Counted from the first letter of the stretch, positions 1-5,376 are shown. The stretch is DNA of 7,137 bases from Candidatus Moranbacteria bacterium RIFCSPHIGHO2_02_FULL_40_12b (GCA_001784725.1 MFRX01000006.1:11759-18895); one strand, 5' to 3'. Program-made: numbers and translations. Notes: generated by a model from the sequence alone, not told the origin.

Positions 1-2
1 AA

Positions 3-764
3 AATATTATATTCGACAAGCCGATAACTGCCGTTTTCGCCGCAACCGCGGAGGCAATTCCTGTCATTTCGGACGGGCAAATTATTCTAGTCGAAAGCCA
101 GAAAACAAAAAAGATAAAGGATTCCGGGGAATCAAGTGAATTTCCCCTTCCTGAAAATTCCGGAAAATTGAAAGGCGCTTCCTTAATGAAAGACCTGAAT
201 ATTGTCCTGATTTACGCCGAGTCGGGAAAAATTCTGTCATTTAATATTACAACCGAAAAATTCCAGGATAATAAAATTGATAGTCAGGAGGGAATGAAAA
301 TAAGCCGGATGGGAACTTACCTGACTTATCTGTACCTGCTTGATTCCCAAAACAACAAGATTTACCGCTATCCACGCGCGGAGGGCGGTTTTGGAAATAA
401 AGTTGACTGGCTCAAAGAAGACATCGATCTTAAAAATGTTTCCGGAATGGCTATTGATGAAAACATATACTTGGCCGACGGCGGCAAGATAATCAAATTG
501 TTCCGGGGTAAAAAACAAGAATTCAATCCGGAACAATCCGCCACACCGATAAGATTCAACAAAATTTTCACCAATACCGATACGGATAATATTTATATCC
601 TTGATAATCCCAACGGACGCGTTATAAAATTCGGAAAAAACGGAGAAATAATTTCCCAATATTACAACGACAAGCTGAAAAGCGCTTTGGAATTCGCCGT
701 TGACGAAAAGAATAACAAAGCGTACTTCACTACTTCCAGCGAGCTGGACGCGATTGAACTATAG
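3..764 (+). CDS. C-terminal part of a beta-propeller-like protein (5' truncated by window edge)
   Basis: The reading frame is open from the first full codon (position 3) to the TAG at 762-764, so about 253 residues are visible and the true start lies outside the window. The TTG at 168 is internal and is not a credible start. The chain shows at least four blade-like repeats of the type 'hydrophobic-LD-x-NN-x-I-hydrophobic-K/R-Y', for example YLLDSQNNKIYRY (around 330-370), IYLADGGKIIKLF (around 463-503) and IYILDNPNGRVIKF (around 590-630). The spacing and the alternating hydrophobic strands fit an NHL/YVTN-type beta-propeller, usually a binding or scaffold domain. No catalytic motif or membrane segment is visible in this part. 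A fused N-terminal domain is possible but cannot be seen. The gene converges on the lipoprotein gene, with a GC-rich hairpin four bases after its stop. Confidence 0.8.
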   Translation, partial: NIIFDKPITAVFAATAEAIPVISDGQIILVESQKTKKIKDSGESSEFPLPENSGKLKGASLMKDLNIVLIYAESGKILSFNITTEKFQDNKIDSQEGMKISRMGTYLTYLYLLDSQNNKIYRYPRAEGGFGNKVDWLKEDIDLKNVSGMAIDENIYLADGGKIIKLFRGKKQEFNPEQSATPIRFNKIFTNTDTDNIYILDNPNGRVIKFGKNGEIISQYYNDKLKSALEFAVDEKNNKAYFTTSSELDAIEL

Positions 765-767
765 TTA

Positions 768-792
768 ATCCCGCCTGTTTGCGAGGCGGGAT
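768..792. repeat. GC-rich perfect hairpin between convergent genes
   Basis: A 9-bp perfect stem, ATCCCGCCT (768-776) and AGGCGGGAT (784-792), encloses the 7-nt loop GTTTGCG. It sits between the stop codons of the convergent propeller and lipoprotein genes, so it may block read-through in either direction. It is not a canonical intrinsic terminator: neither strand has a T-run directly after the stem, and the 7-A run at 801-807 is downstream on the plus strand. It may equally be a REP-like element; its GGCGG core recalls the two palindromes at 2040-2062 and 3846-3868. Confidence 0.6.
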
Positions 793-828
793 GATTATAA
801 AAAAAGACGGTGATAAATACTTCCAAAT

Positions 829-1347
829 TTATTTCTTCCCCACACTTATAGTTACGGTCGTTTTATCATCGGTTTTACCAACTATTATTGAAACAGTCCG
901 GCTATCTTTTTCCGCCATAACGCTGGCGGAGTCGCCAAAATTCATCGTTCCGGTAATTTTCCACCCGTCGGATTTAAGCTTTTCCTGATAGGTTGATGAA
1001 ATCTCTGAAACGGTTTTATTTGTTTCAATAGAAATTGTCTGGCCTCCGCTGGCCTGGTCGGAAATGGCTACTTTTATAGTTCCGTCGATAACATATATAT
1101 CCTTTGGAAAATCGGGCGGCATTTTCACGTTTTCCCCTGTTTCCATTTTCCCCTGCTCGGTTTCCACTTTTACGTTTTTCCCGCTAATATCAACATCGGC
1201 TTTTCCGCCCGATTGCGCCTCAATCATTTTTTCCGCCGCTTTTTCACTCGCCTTTTGGGAGATACTTTTCCCGCATCCGGCCAGAACCAAAACCGCCATC
1301 GCCAACACCGGAAGCAAAAAATAAAACCCTACTTTTTGATTCTTCAT
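829..1347 (-). CDS. Small secreted lipoprotein of unknown function
   Basis: The 172-residue product starts with a typical lipoprotein signal: positive residues (MKNQK), a hydrophobic core at about residues 6-22, and the lipobox LAGC at residues 22-25. Cys25 would be lipidated and become the mature N-terminus, anchoring the protein on the outer face of the membrane. Residues 28-45 form a charged Lys/Glu/Ala helix, then a Gly/Asp/Lys/Val-rich stretch with amphipathic strands leads into the segment PPDFPKDIYV (about residues 77-86). The C-terminal half alternates strands and short helices and ends in GKK before a TAA. A 'PxDFPxD' segment is familiar from small bacterial lipoproteins, but I cannot assign a function. 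The ATG at 1347 is chosen because it gives a complete signal peptide. No Shine-Dalgarno precedes it; the bases before it are A-rich. A strong promoter lies 40-70 bases upstream. Confidence 0.85.
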   Translation of the reverse strand: MKNQKVGFYFLLPVLAMAVLVLAGCGKSISQKASEKAAEKMIEAQSGGKADVDISGKNVKVETEQGKMETGENVKMPPDFPKDIYVIDGTIKVAISDQASGGQTISIETNKTVSEISSTYQEKLKSDGWKITGTMNFGDSASVMAEKDSRTVSIIVGKTDDKTTVTISVGKK

Positions 1348-1386
1348 ATTTTTTGTTAATTATAAAAGTTATTAATTATATGGGTA

Positions 1387-1415
1387 ATTATGCGCTAACT
1401 ATTTTCTGATGTCAA
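1387..1415 (-). promoter_or_regulatory. Sigma70-like promoter of the lipoprotein gene
   Basis: On the minus strand a perfect -35 box TTGACA (1415-1410) is followed after 17 bases by CATAAT (1392-1387), a 5/6 match to the -10 consensus. The predicted start near 1380 gives a leader of about 33 nt. Two further TATAAT hexamers (1380-1375 and 1364-1359) lie between this promoter and the ATG; the inner one could give an almost leaderless transcript of about 5 nt. The -35 box starts 16 bases after the cupin stop codon, so the lipoprotein need not be co-transcribed with the cupin. Confidence 0.55.
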
Positions 1416-1430
1416 AACTTCCTGAAAAAA

Positions 1431-1832
1431 CTATTCTGTTGTCTTCCCGTCGAATTCCGCTTCATTGGCGATGGCTTCGGCCTTGGTGGAGCGCGCGATG
1501 CCGTCTTTGTGATGGGCCGGCGAATAGATGGTGTAGAGTTTGAGCGGTTCGCTTTCCGAAATATTGATTACATTATGCTCCGCTCCGGCCGGAACCACTG
1601 CCGCGTCTCCGTCGGCCACTGAATATTCATTGCCATTGATTACCACTTTTCCTTTTCCCGCTTCAAAGCGGAAGAATTGGTCATTGTCCGGATGGACTTC
1701 CATTCCAATTTCCTCTTTCGGCTTTAAACTCATCAGCACTAATTGGCTGTACTTGCCTGTATAAAGCACTTGGCGGAATTTATTGTTTTCCCGGGTAAGC
1801 TTTTCGATGTTGTCCTTGTATCCTTTTTTCAT
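1431..1832 (-). CDS. Single-domain cupin protein (cupin_2 type)
   Basis: This 133-residue protein is a stand-alone conserved beta-barrel of the cupin superfamily. Cupin motif 2 matches G(X)5PXG(X)2H(X)3N exactly: Gly75, Pro81, Gly83, His86 and Asn90 in GDAAVVPAGAEHNVIN. Motif 1 is recognisable at residues 43-61 (GMEVHPDNDQFFRFEAG...) with His47 and Glu57, but the second His of the usual HxH is missing; Asp49, Asp51 or Gln52 lie in its place. The barrel would still offer His47, Glu57 and His86 for a metal. The tail after the barrel (LKLYTIYSPAHHKDG, about residues 97-111) is typical of a widespread cupin family of unknown substrate. Possible roles are small-molecule binding, isomerisation or dioxygenation; the sequence does not decide. 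It is probably cytoplasmic, as there is no signal peptide. The ATG at 1832 fits the domain length. No Shine-Dalgarno and no convincing promoter were found upstream. Confidence 0.92.
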   Translation of the reverse strand: MKKGYKDNIEKLTRENNKFRQVLYTGKYSQLVLMSLKPKEEIGMEVHPDNDQFFRFEAGKGKVVINGNEYSVADGDAAVVPAGAEHNVINISESEPLKLYTIYSPAHHKDGIARSTKAEAIANEAEFDGKTTE

Positions 1833-1918
1833 AGTTGTTTTGCTATTTATTTATTACACTCCCTTATTTACTACAATCGGACTATAGAATTATTCGCGTT
1901 ATTAAAATTAGCCGCCAA

Positions 1919-2050
1919 TTACATTAAAAAAATATTTTTATTATCCACTTCTTTAATTTTTTGCTTTAAATCTTCCTTGCTCATATTGTCAAGTACCCAT
2001 TGGGTGCTTCTTTTTTCAGCAAGTATCTTTTCTTTTACGATTTCCGCCAA
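1919..2050 (-). pseudogene. Short coding-like remnant or small ORF (43 aa from TTG)
   Basis: Between the cupin and the 181-residue protein the minus strand has a short open frame ending in TAA at 1919-1921. From the TTG at 2050 it encodes 43 residues, including AEIVKEKILAEKRS and MSKEDLKQKIKEV; the first ATG gives only 21 residues. The Lys/Glu-rich helical composition and codon choice look like real protein sequence rather than random AT-rich DNA. The frame extends upstream of the TTG to a TAG, passing through the palindrome at 2040-2062, so the likely explanation is the 3' remnant of a gene whose upstream part was lost or replaced. A genuine small protein is the alternative. Apart from this frame and the palindrome, I see nothing else in 1833-2100. 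Confidence 0.3.
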
Positions 2051-2062
2051 AGGCGGATAAAA
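2040..2062 (-). repeat. Dispersed 23-nt palindromic repeat, copy 1
   Basis: The core is a 6-bp stem TCCGCC/GGCGGA with a 3-nt loop. On the minus strand the 23-nt unit is identical at 22 of 23 positions to the plus-strand sequence at 3846-3868; the only difference is the middle loop base. Shared bases outside the stem (TTTTA on one side, AAT on the other) show that this is a copied unit and not only a similar hairpin. Confidence 0.7.
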
Positions 2063-2100
2063 GTCCTGCCGAGCCTAGTTTTTATCTCAAAGCGCAAAAT

Positions 2101-2646
2101 TTACGGAGTATCTTTCCATTTACCATCAATAAATTTAACCACAGAATGTCCGCTGATTGGAATTCCCTCATTGTCAAAATATGTAATATGAATTGCTGTT
2201 TCTAATGGAGAACCTCCCGCAATCCTTTTTTCTTTATAATTGCCCTTTCTTATATATGAATATTCAACGCTTCCGTCTTCTTGAACAATTTTAATATCCC
2301 AAAGATAAAGACCCTTTTCATCTTCCAGCTTCCTAACTTCTTCGTATTTAGCTTCTCCAACTAATTTTTCAAATAACGCAAGCACCTCTTCGGAAGTGGG
2401 AATGTGCTCGGACTTTTCTTCTTCAATTTTTCTCAATTTGTCAGGGCTGATTCTGTATGCAGGACTATGAACGCCAGGTTCATAAACATTAATTACAGCA
2501 TAAAGTCCTTTTTCTTTCTGATAATTCAAAATAATTACTTTTTTTCCTTCATCAGTTAACATAATACTTTTATTTTCATATTCAGGTTCTTTGTTCGCAT
2601 ATTCAGATTTTTCACTAATATCATCGGGCATTTCATATCTAGGCAT
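2101..2646 (-). CDS. Hypothetical protein, 181 residues
   Basis: I do not recognise this family. The product begins MPRYEMPDDISEK, is soluble and highly charged, and has no signal peptide or membrane segment. It alternates strand-like stretches (KKVIILNYQKEKGLYAVINV, residues 35-54) with a long acidic helix region (KLRKIEEEKSEHIPTSEEVL and the following FEKLVGEAKYEEVRKLEDE) and a C-terminal strand-rich part containing YFDNEGIPISGHS. It ends in KDTP before a TAA. A longer frame opens with a GTG at 2706, but that GTG lies in the U-tract of the terminator of the NYN gene, so the ATG at 2646 is preferred. The stretch before it is AT-rich (TATAAA at about 2655-2650) with no Shine-Dalgarno. It lies downstream of the NYN gene on the same strand but is probably transcribed separately. 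Confidence 0.7.
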   Translation of the reverse strand: MPRYEMPDDISEKSEYANKEPEYENKSIMLTDEGKKVIILNYQKEKGLYAVINVYEPGVHSPAYRISPDKLRKIEEEKSEHIPTSEEVLALFEKLVGEAKYEEVRKLEDEKGLYLWDIKIVQEDGSVEYSYIRKGNYKEKRIAGGSPLETAIHITYFDNEGIPISGHSVVKFIDGKWKDTP

Positions 2647-2706
2647 AATTTTATAATTTCTAATAATTATTCCGTAACTTGAGTTTATCACAATTCTTGA
2701 AAACAC

Positions 2707-2727
2707 AAAAACAGGGTTTTATCCCTG
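2707..2727 (-). terminator. Intrinsic terminator after the NYN-domain gene
   Basis: On the minus strand the stem CAGGG (2727-2723)/CCCTG (2716-2712), with loop ATAAAA, is followed directly by TTTTT (2711-2707) and then GTGTTTTC. The stem is short (5 bp) but GC-rich, and the U-tract is in the correct place. It lies 27 bases after the NYN gene stop. Confidence 0.6.
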
Positions 2728-2753
2728 CCATTAAATTCACTTTTTCATAATCG

Positions 2754-3428
2754 CTATAATAATTTCTCTTGCGTTTTAATAAACTTTCTCATATCCGATT
2801 CAGTCAGTATTCTCTGAATATCCGAGTAAGTTATCATTGTTTGCAACGGTCTAGTATTATTGCTATTGTCCTTCTTGTTTATAATTGAAAATCCAATATA
2901 TTCGATTTTTCTGTTTCGTTTTTTTCTTACCCAGTCGATAGCCGGCATCAAATCGCTGTCTGAACTTACAATAATAGCGGTATCATATCGATCATCAACG
3001 GCTCCCACAACTAAATCAGTTGCTAATTTTACATCAATGCCTTTTTCTCTTGTTGTCCTAATTTCTATTTCACTTATTCCCTTCCTTCTTAACTCTTCGT
3101 GATTCACTACCCTGCTATCGATTCTAATCTTTTCTATTCTGGTTCTTAACTTGCTTGTTTTAATATCCCACCTATTGGATTTTAGAGTAGCAAATAATTT
3201 AGTTTGTCTCGACATAGCATCTATGCTTCTTTTGTTTCCAACCTGTTCTCTCACCGTGCCAACATAAAATCTTTTGCCCATATTAACAATTTCTCTTCCA
3301 TTGGCCAAAAACACGGCGAAATCTTCAAGGGAGAAATCATCCTCTCTAATTCCAAGCTTTTTCAAAACAAGATGATAAAAATTTCCACCATCAATAAAGA
3401 TTTGAATTCTTTCTTTTTTATTTTCCAT
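2754..3428 (-). CDS. NYN-domain (LabA/DUF88-like, PIN-fold) nuclease-like protein
   Basis: The protein from the ATG at 3428 has 224 residues and starts MENKKERIQIFIDGGNFYH. The FIDGGNFY motif near the N-terminus is the signature of NYN domains, which share the PIN-like metal-dependent RNase fold. Counted from this ATG, the other conserved acids are Asp132 and Asp138 in EKGIDVKLATDLV and Asp157 and Asp159 in IIVSSDSDLMPAI; with Asp13 they make a complete acidic cluster. The DxD-containing strand is followed by YIGFSIINK, also usual for the fold. A basic stretch (residues 90-116) may contact RNA. No extra LOTUS or zinc domain follows. An RNase role in RNA turnover or defence is plausible from the family, but the substrate is unknown. 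A GTG at 3446 would add six residues (MLQLPH), but it overlaps the extended -10 element, so the ATG is preferred. A terminator follows the gene. Confidence 0.9.
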   Translation of the reverse strand: MENKKERIQIFIDGGNFYHLVLKKLGIREDDFSLEDFAVFLANGREIVNMGKRFYVGTVREQVGNKRSIDAMSRQTKLFATLKSNRWDIKTSKLRTRIEKIRIDSRVVNHEELRRKGISEIEIRTTREKGIDVKLATDLVVGAVDDRYDTAIIVSSDSDLMPAIDWVRKKRNRKIEYIGFSIINKKDNSNNTRPLQTMITYSDIQRILTESDMRKFIKTQEKLL

Positions 3429-3436
3429 ATGCGGTA

Positions 3437-3445
3437 ATTGTAGCA
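3437..3445 (-). promoter_or_regulatory. Extended -10 promoter directly before the NYN gene
   Basis: On the minus strand TGC-TACAAT (3445-3437) is a good extended -10 element. Its end is only 8 bases from the ATG at 3428, so the predicted transcript begins within about 0-2 nt of the start codon and would be leaderless. No good -35 box is present, which is normal for extended -10 promoters. Confidence 0.45.
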
Positions 3446-3480
3446 CAAAATAAAATCCTGCACACTGCCGGAGCAGGCGC
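3446..3480 (-). terminator. Hairpin with U-rich tail upstream of the NYN gene (attenuator-like)
   Basis: On the minus strand an outer CCTGC/GCAGG stem and an inner CTGC/GCAG stem with a TCCG loop are followed by ATTTTATTTTG. The structure lies between the consensus-like promoter at 3500-3528 and the NYN gene, so it could end a short transcript or attenuate read-through into the gene. The tail is interrupted by an A, so termination strength is uncertain. Confidence 0.4.
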
Positions 3481-3499
3481 AGGAGACTTTATGCATATA

Positions 3500-3528
3500 A
3501 TACTACTATGGGAGACGGTTTATGTCAA
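3500..3528 (-). promoter_or_regulatory. Sigma70-like promoter upstream of the NYN gene
   Basis: On the minus strand a perfect TTGACA (3528-3523) is followed after 17 bases by TAGTAT (3505-3500), a 4/6 match to the -10 consensus; TATTAT lies three bases further on. The predicted start near 3493 gives a leader of about 65 nt before the NYN ATG, containing the hairpin at 3446-3480. Confidence 0.45.
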
Positions 3529-3689
3529 TAGCACATTTTTTGGCTTATATGAGATATTTTTTGCCCTAGTAATTTCGAAAGGCGGATTTGGGAAAAAGAA
3601 AAGGTGGGACTAGTTGCAAATTGCTTTCGCAACTGCAACTAAATCCCTCCTGCAAACTCTGCTAAGGATTAATCTTAGCGAAGCCCAAA

Positions 3690-3812
3690 TTAACTGGCCA
3701 ATTTTTTCAACTCCTTTAATATCAAGGAGAGCTTGAATTCTCCTACCTCACCTCCTACCTCATCATATATCCTTTTCCAATCCTCAATGGTCTTTGCCAG
3801 TTTTTTCATCAT
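3690..3812 (-). CDS. Possible small protein (40 aa) or gene remnant
   Basis: On the minus strand, tandem ATG codons (3812 and 3809) open a frame ending in TAA at 3690-3692. The product begins MMKKLAKTIEDWKRIYDEV, continues with GGEVGEFK and ends in LKELKKLAS. It is rich in Lys and Glu and mostly helical, with normal-looking codon use. A 12-nt in-frame tandem duplication (plus strand CTCCTACCTCAC twice, about 3743-3766) encodes the EVGG/EVGE repeat. The frame stays open upstream of the ATGs back through the palindrome at 3846-3868, so this may be the 3' end of a decayed gene. No Shine-Dalgarno precedes the ATGs, but no gene in this window has one. I do not recognise the family. Confidence 0.35.
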   Translation of the reverse strand: MMKKLAKTIEDWKRIYDEVGGEVGEFKLSLILKELKKLAS

Positions 3813-3845
3813 AGCAAACGACCATTCTTCGCGTATTCTGCGAAT

Positions 3846-3868
3846 TTTTATCCGCCTCTGGCGGAAAT
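3846..3868 (+). repeat. Dispersed 23-nt palindromic repeat, copy 2
   Basis: The core is TCCGCC (3851-3856), TCT, GGCGGA (3860-3865). With its flanks it matches the minus strand of 2040-2062 at 22 of 23 positions. It lies within the open frame upstream of the 40-residue ORF, just as copy 1 lies at the 5' edge of the 43-residue remnant. Confidence 0.7.
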
Positions 3869-3879
3869 TACTTACCTAT

Positions 3880-3899
3880 GTATATACACGTGTATATAC
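3880..3899. repeat. Perfect 20-bp palindrome
   Basis: The sequence GTATATACACGTGTATATAC equals its own reverse complement over all 20 bases. It lies 31 bases downstream of the cupredoxin stop codon and 12 bases from palindrome copy 2. It could be an operator for a dimeric regulator or a recombination site, or fold into a cruciform or RNA hairpin in the cupredoxin 3' end. No T-run follows, so it is not a typical terminator. Confidence 0.6.
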
Positions 3900-3929
3900 T
3901 TTAATACATATTTTAATACTTACTAAAAA

Positions 3930-4484
3930 CTATTCTATGATAAGAGCGCCTTGCATCGCGTCATGCCCAAGGCCGCAATAGGTGGCGCAAAGGAAATTAA
4001 ATTTTCCTTTTCGCGTCGCCTTAAATTCCACGACCGCGCCATCTCCCGGGATATCGGCTTCAACTTTTAGTTCGGGAATAACAATAGCGTGCCGCGTATC
4101 AGCGTTATGAATGATGAGGCGAACTAATTCGCCCTGTTTCGCCTGAATTTCCTTTGGATCCCATTCCCATTGACGTACTCCCATATGGATAGTCCGTTCC
4201 GTAATTCCATTTTTTATCTCAATGCTGGGCGGAGGAAAGTTTCCTGAAATATTTCCTTTGACATCAAAGGGCGCTGAAGAAGAATTTTCTTTCTCCGCGG
4301 AACCGTCTTGAAGGATGTCATTTTCTTTCCCCTGGTTGCTTTGCGTGTTTGGCGGCAATCCCTGTTCTGGATTTTCCGCGGATGTCCCGCCCGTATTTTT
4401 TGAAGACGATAATTTGTAAGCCCACCAGGAAATTACTTCCATAAGAACAAACAAAAAAACAATGACGACAACAATTTTTTTCAT
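3930..4484 (-). CDS. Membrane-anchored CuA-type cupredoxin (cytochrome oxidase subunit II-like domain)
   Basis: The 184-residue protein has a short positive start (MKK), one hydrophobic segment at about residues 4-23, and a Ser/Gly/Asn/Gln/Glu-rich linker to about residue 90. A cupredoxin domain follows at about residues 95-184. The C-terminal motif CATYCGLGHDAM gives C166-x3-C170-x3-H174-x2-M177, and His132 in the HAIVIP strand supplies the remaining ligand, so all side-chain ligands of a binuclear CuA centre are present. Thr168 replaces the Glu usual between the cysteines in subunit II. The domain would face the outside, held by the N-terminal helix, and could carry electrons. Classic subunit II has two membrane helices; only one is seen here. 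No subunit I or cytochrome gene is in the window. A copper-binding or electron-transfer protein is likely; an oxidase subunit is possible. The ATG at 4484 gives a complete membrane anchor. Confidence 0.88.
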   Translation of the reverse strand: MKKIVVVIVFLFVLMEVISWWAYKLSSSKNTGGTSAENPEQGLPPNTQSNQGKENDILQDGSAEKENSSSAPFDVKGNISGNFPPPSIEIKNGITERTIHMGVRQWEWDPKEIQAKQGELVRLIIHNADTRHAIVIPELKVEADIPGDGAVVEFKATRKGKFNFLCATYCGLGHDAMQGALIIE

Positions 4485-4876
4485 AATGGGTTGAAATATT
4501 TAAACGTCTGGCATGCCTAAAATTATTTTTTTCTTCAGAAAATTCGCCGTTTTTTACGATACCTTATGATAACATAAAAACGGTTTTTTGTCCCCATTAC
4601 TAAGCTCAAAATGCCACGAAAAGTCGCTATGCTCCTGTGTGATAAACAAAAAAGCGAAATTAAAATTCCGATAAAAATCAACAATCTTGTGCGATTAGTC
4701 CAAGTCTATCCGTGTCCTGTACAAAAGACACTAGCAGAATTCGCTCTGCTGGGCTAGCTGTTCTCTAATAAATTAGAGTCGACCAGCGGACGACAACCAT
4801 ACTTCACAGCACTTAATGATGACACTAAATGCCTTTTTGTGTGTAGTATTCTCGATTGCCGTCAAAATCTCCCTAG
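4485..4876 (-). other. 16S 3' trailer and spacer without 23S or tRNA
   Basis: These 392 bases separate the 16S 3' end from the cupredoxin gene, both on the minus strand. Several hairpins suggest a structured transcript: CTCTAAT/ATTAGAG (4763-4778), AGCAGA/TCTGCT (4733-4750), GTGTC/GACAC (4712-4731) and an A/T-rich CCGTTTTT/AAAAACGG pair at about 4548-4583. No tRNA-Ile, tRNA-Ala or 23S start was recognised. The stretch at 4785-4800 matches part of the 16S at 5452-5467 at 15 of 16 positions. The last part holds the likely cupredoxin promoter. Confidence 0.6.
4566..4594 (-). promoter_or_regulatory. Possible cupredoxin promoter
   Basis: On the minus strand TATCAT (4571-4566), preceded by TGT as an extended -10 element, lies 17 bases after GGGACA (4594-4589), a weak -35. 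The predicted start near 4559 gives a leader of about 75 nt. The -10 box lies in the loop of the inverted repeat at about 4548-4583. Confidence 0.35.
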
Positions 4877-5236
4877 AAAGGAGGTGATCCATCCACAGCT
4901 TCCGCTACGGATGCCTTGTTACGACTTCACCCCTATTATCGATCCTACCGTCATTCCCGTTTTAAAGCGGGACTTTCGGGTATTACCGACTCTCTTGGTG
5001 TGACGGGCGGTGAGTACAAGATCCGAGAACGTATTCACCGGGACATGGCTGATTCCCGATTACTAGTGATTCCGGCTTCATGAAGTCAAGTTGCAGACTT
5101 CAATCCGAACTGAGACCGGTTTTATAGGATTAGCTCCGCCTCGCGGCTTGGCAACCCGTTATACCGGCCATTGTAGCACGTGTGTAGCCCAGGGCGTCAG
5201 AGGGCCATGCGGATTTGACGTCATCCCCTCCTTCCT

Positions 5237-5376
5237 CCCAACACTTTGTTTGCGAAGCAAACAAAGTTAACTGACAACCAACCACTAACAACTGACAACA
5301 TTTGATTTGAAATTGTTGTAAGTTGTGGGTTGTAAGTTGTAAGTAATTTTGAGTTGTTCACACTCAAAGTGTTGGG
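5237..5376 (-). repeat. Helix 40 (V7) expansion of 16S with heptamer repeats
   Basis: The normal short loop of helix 40 is replaced by about 118-130 nt, closed by a perfect 11-bp stem CCCAACACTTT/AAAGTGTTGGG (5237-5247 and 5366-5376). Inside are three hairpins: a 9-bp stem TTTGTTTGC/GCAAACAAA with a GAA loop (5245-5265), a long hairpin between 5269-5299 and 5315-5345 with about 23 of 31 positions paired, and a 7-bp stem TTTGAGT/ACTCAAA (5348-5368). The long arms consist of degenerate heptamers such as GTTGTAA, GTTGTGG and GTTGTCA. The reading frame crossing this region is spurious. It is either an expansion segment kept in the ribosome or an intervening sequence that is cut out. Confidence 0.8.

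Larger units (their letters stand above)
3447..3929. other. Intergenic region between the cupredoxin and NYN genes
   Basis: This stretch of about 480 bases contains no long gene. It holds the leader hairpin and promoter of the NYN side (3446-3528), a nested hairpin TAGTTGC/GCAACTA with an inner TTGC/GCAA stem (3611-3641), a 6-bp hairpin GCTAAG/CTTAGC (3661-3679), a possible 40-residue ORF (3690-3812), palindrome copy 2 (3846-3868) and a 20-bp perfect palindrome (3880-3899). No tRNA was recognised. Confidence 0.6.

Noticed and set aside
237..659. Minus-strand ORF of 140 codons opposite the propeller gene
   Set aside because: The plus strand carries clear blade repeats across the same bases; the opposite frame is a shadow with no recognisable feature.
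1743..2060. Plus-strand ORF of 105 codons
   Set aside because: It begins inside the cupin on the opposite strand and is a Leu/Phe/Ser-rich translation of the complement of AT-rich coding sequence.
2647..2706. N-terminal extension of the hypothetical protein from the GTG at 2706
   Set aside because: The GTG lies within the U-rich tail of the NYN-gene terminator, so a transcript starting upstream of it is unlikely; the ATG at 2646 fits better.
3601..3680. tRNA-like gene suggested by two adjacent hairpins
   Set aside because: There is no acceptor stem closing the hairpins, no T-loop GTTCRA motif and no plausible anticodon arm.
5269..5345. CRISPR-like repeats in the helix 40 insert
   Set aside because: The repeats are 7-mers arranged as two complementary arms without spacers; this is a hairpin and not an array.
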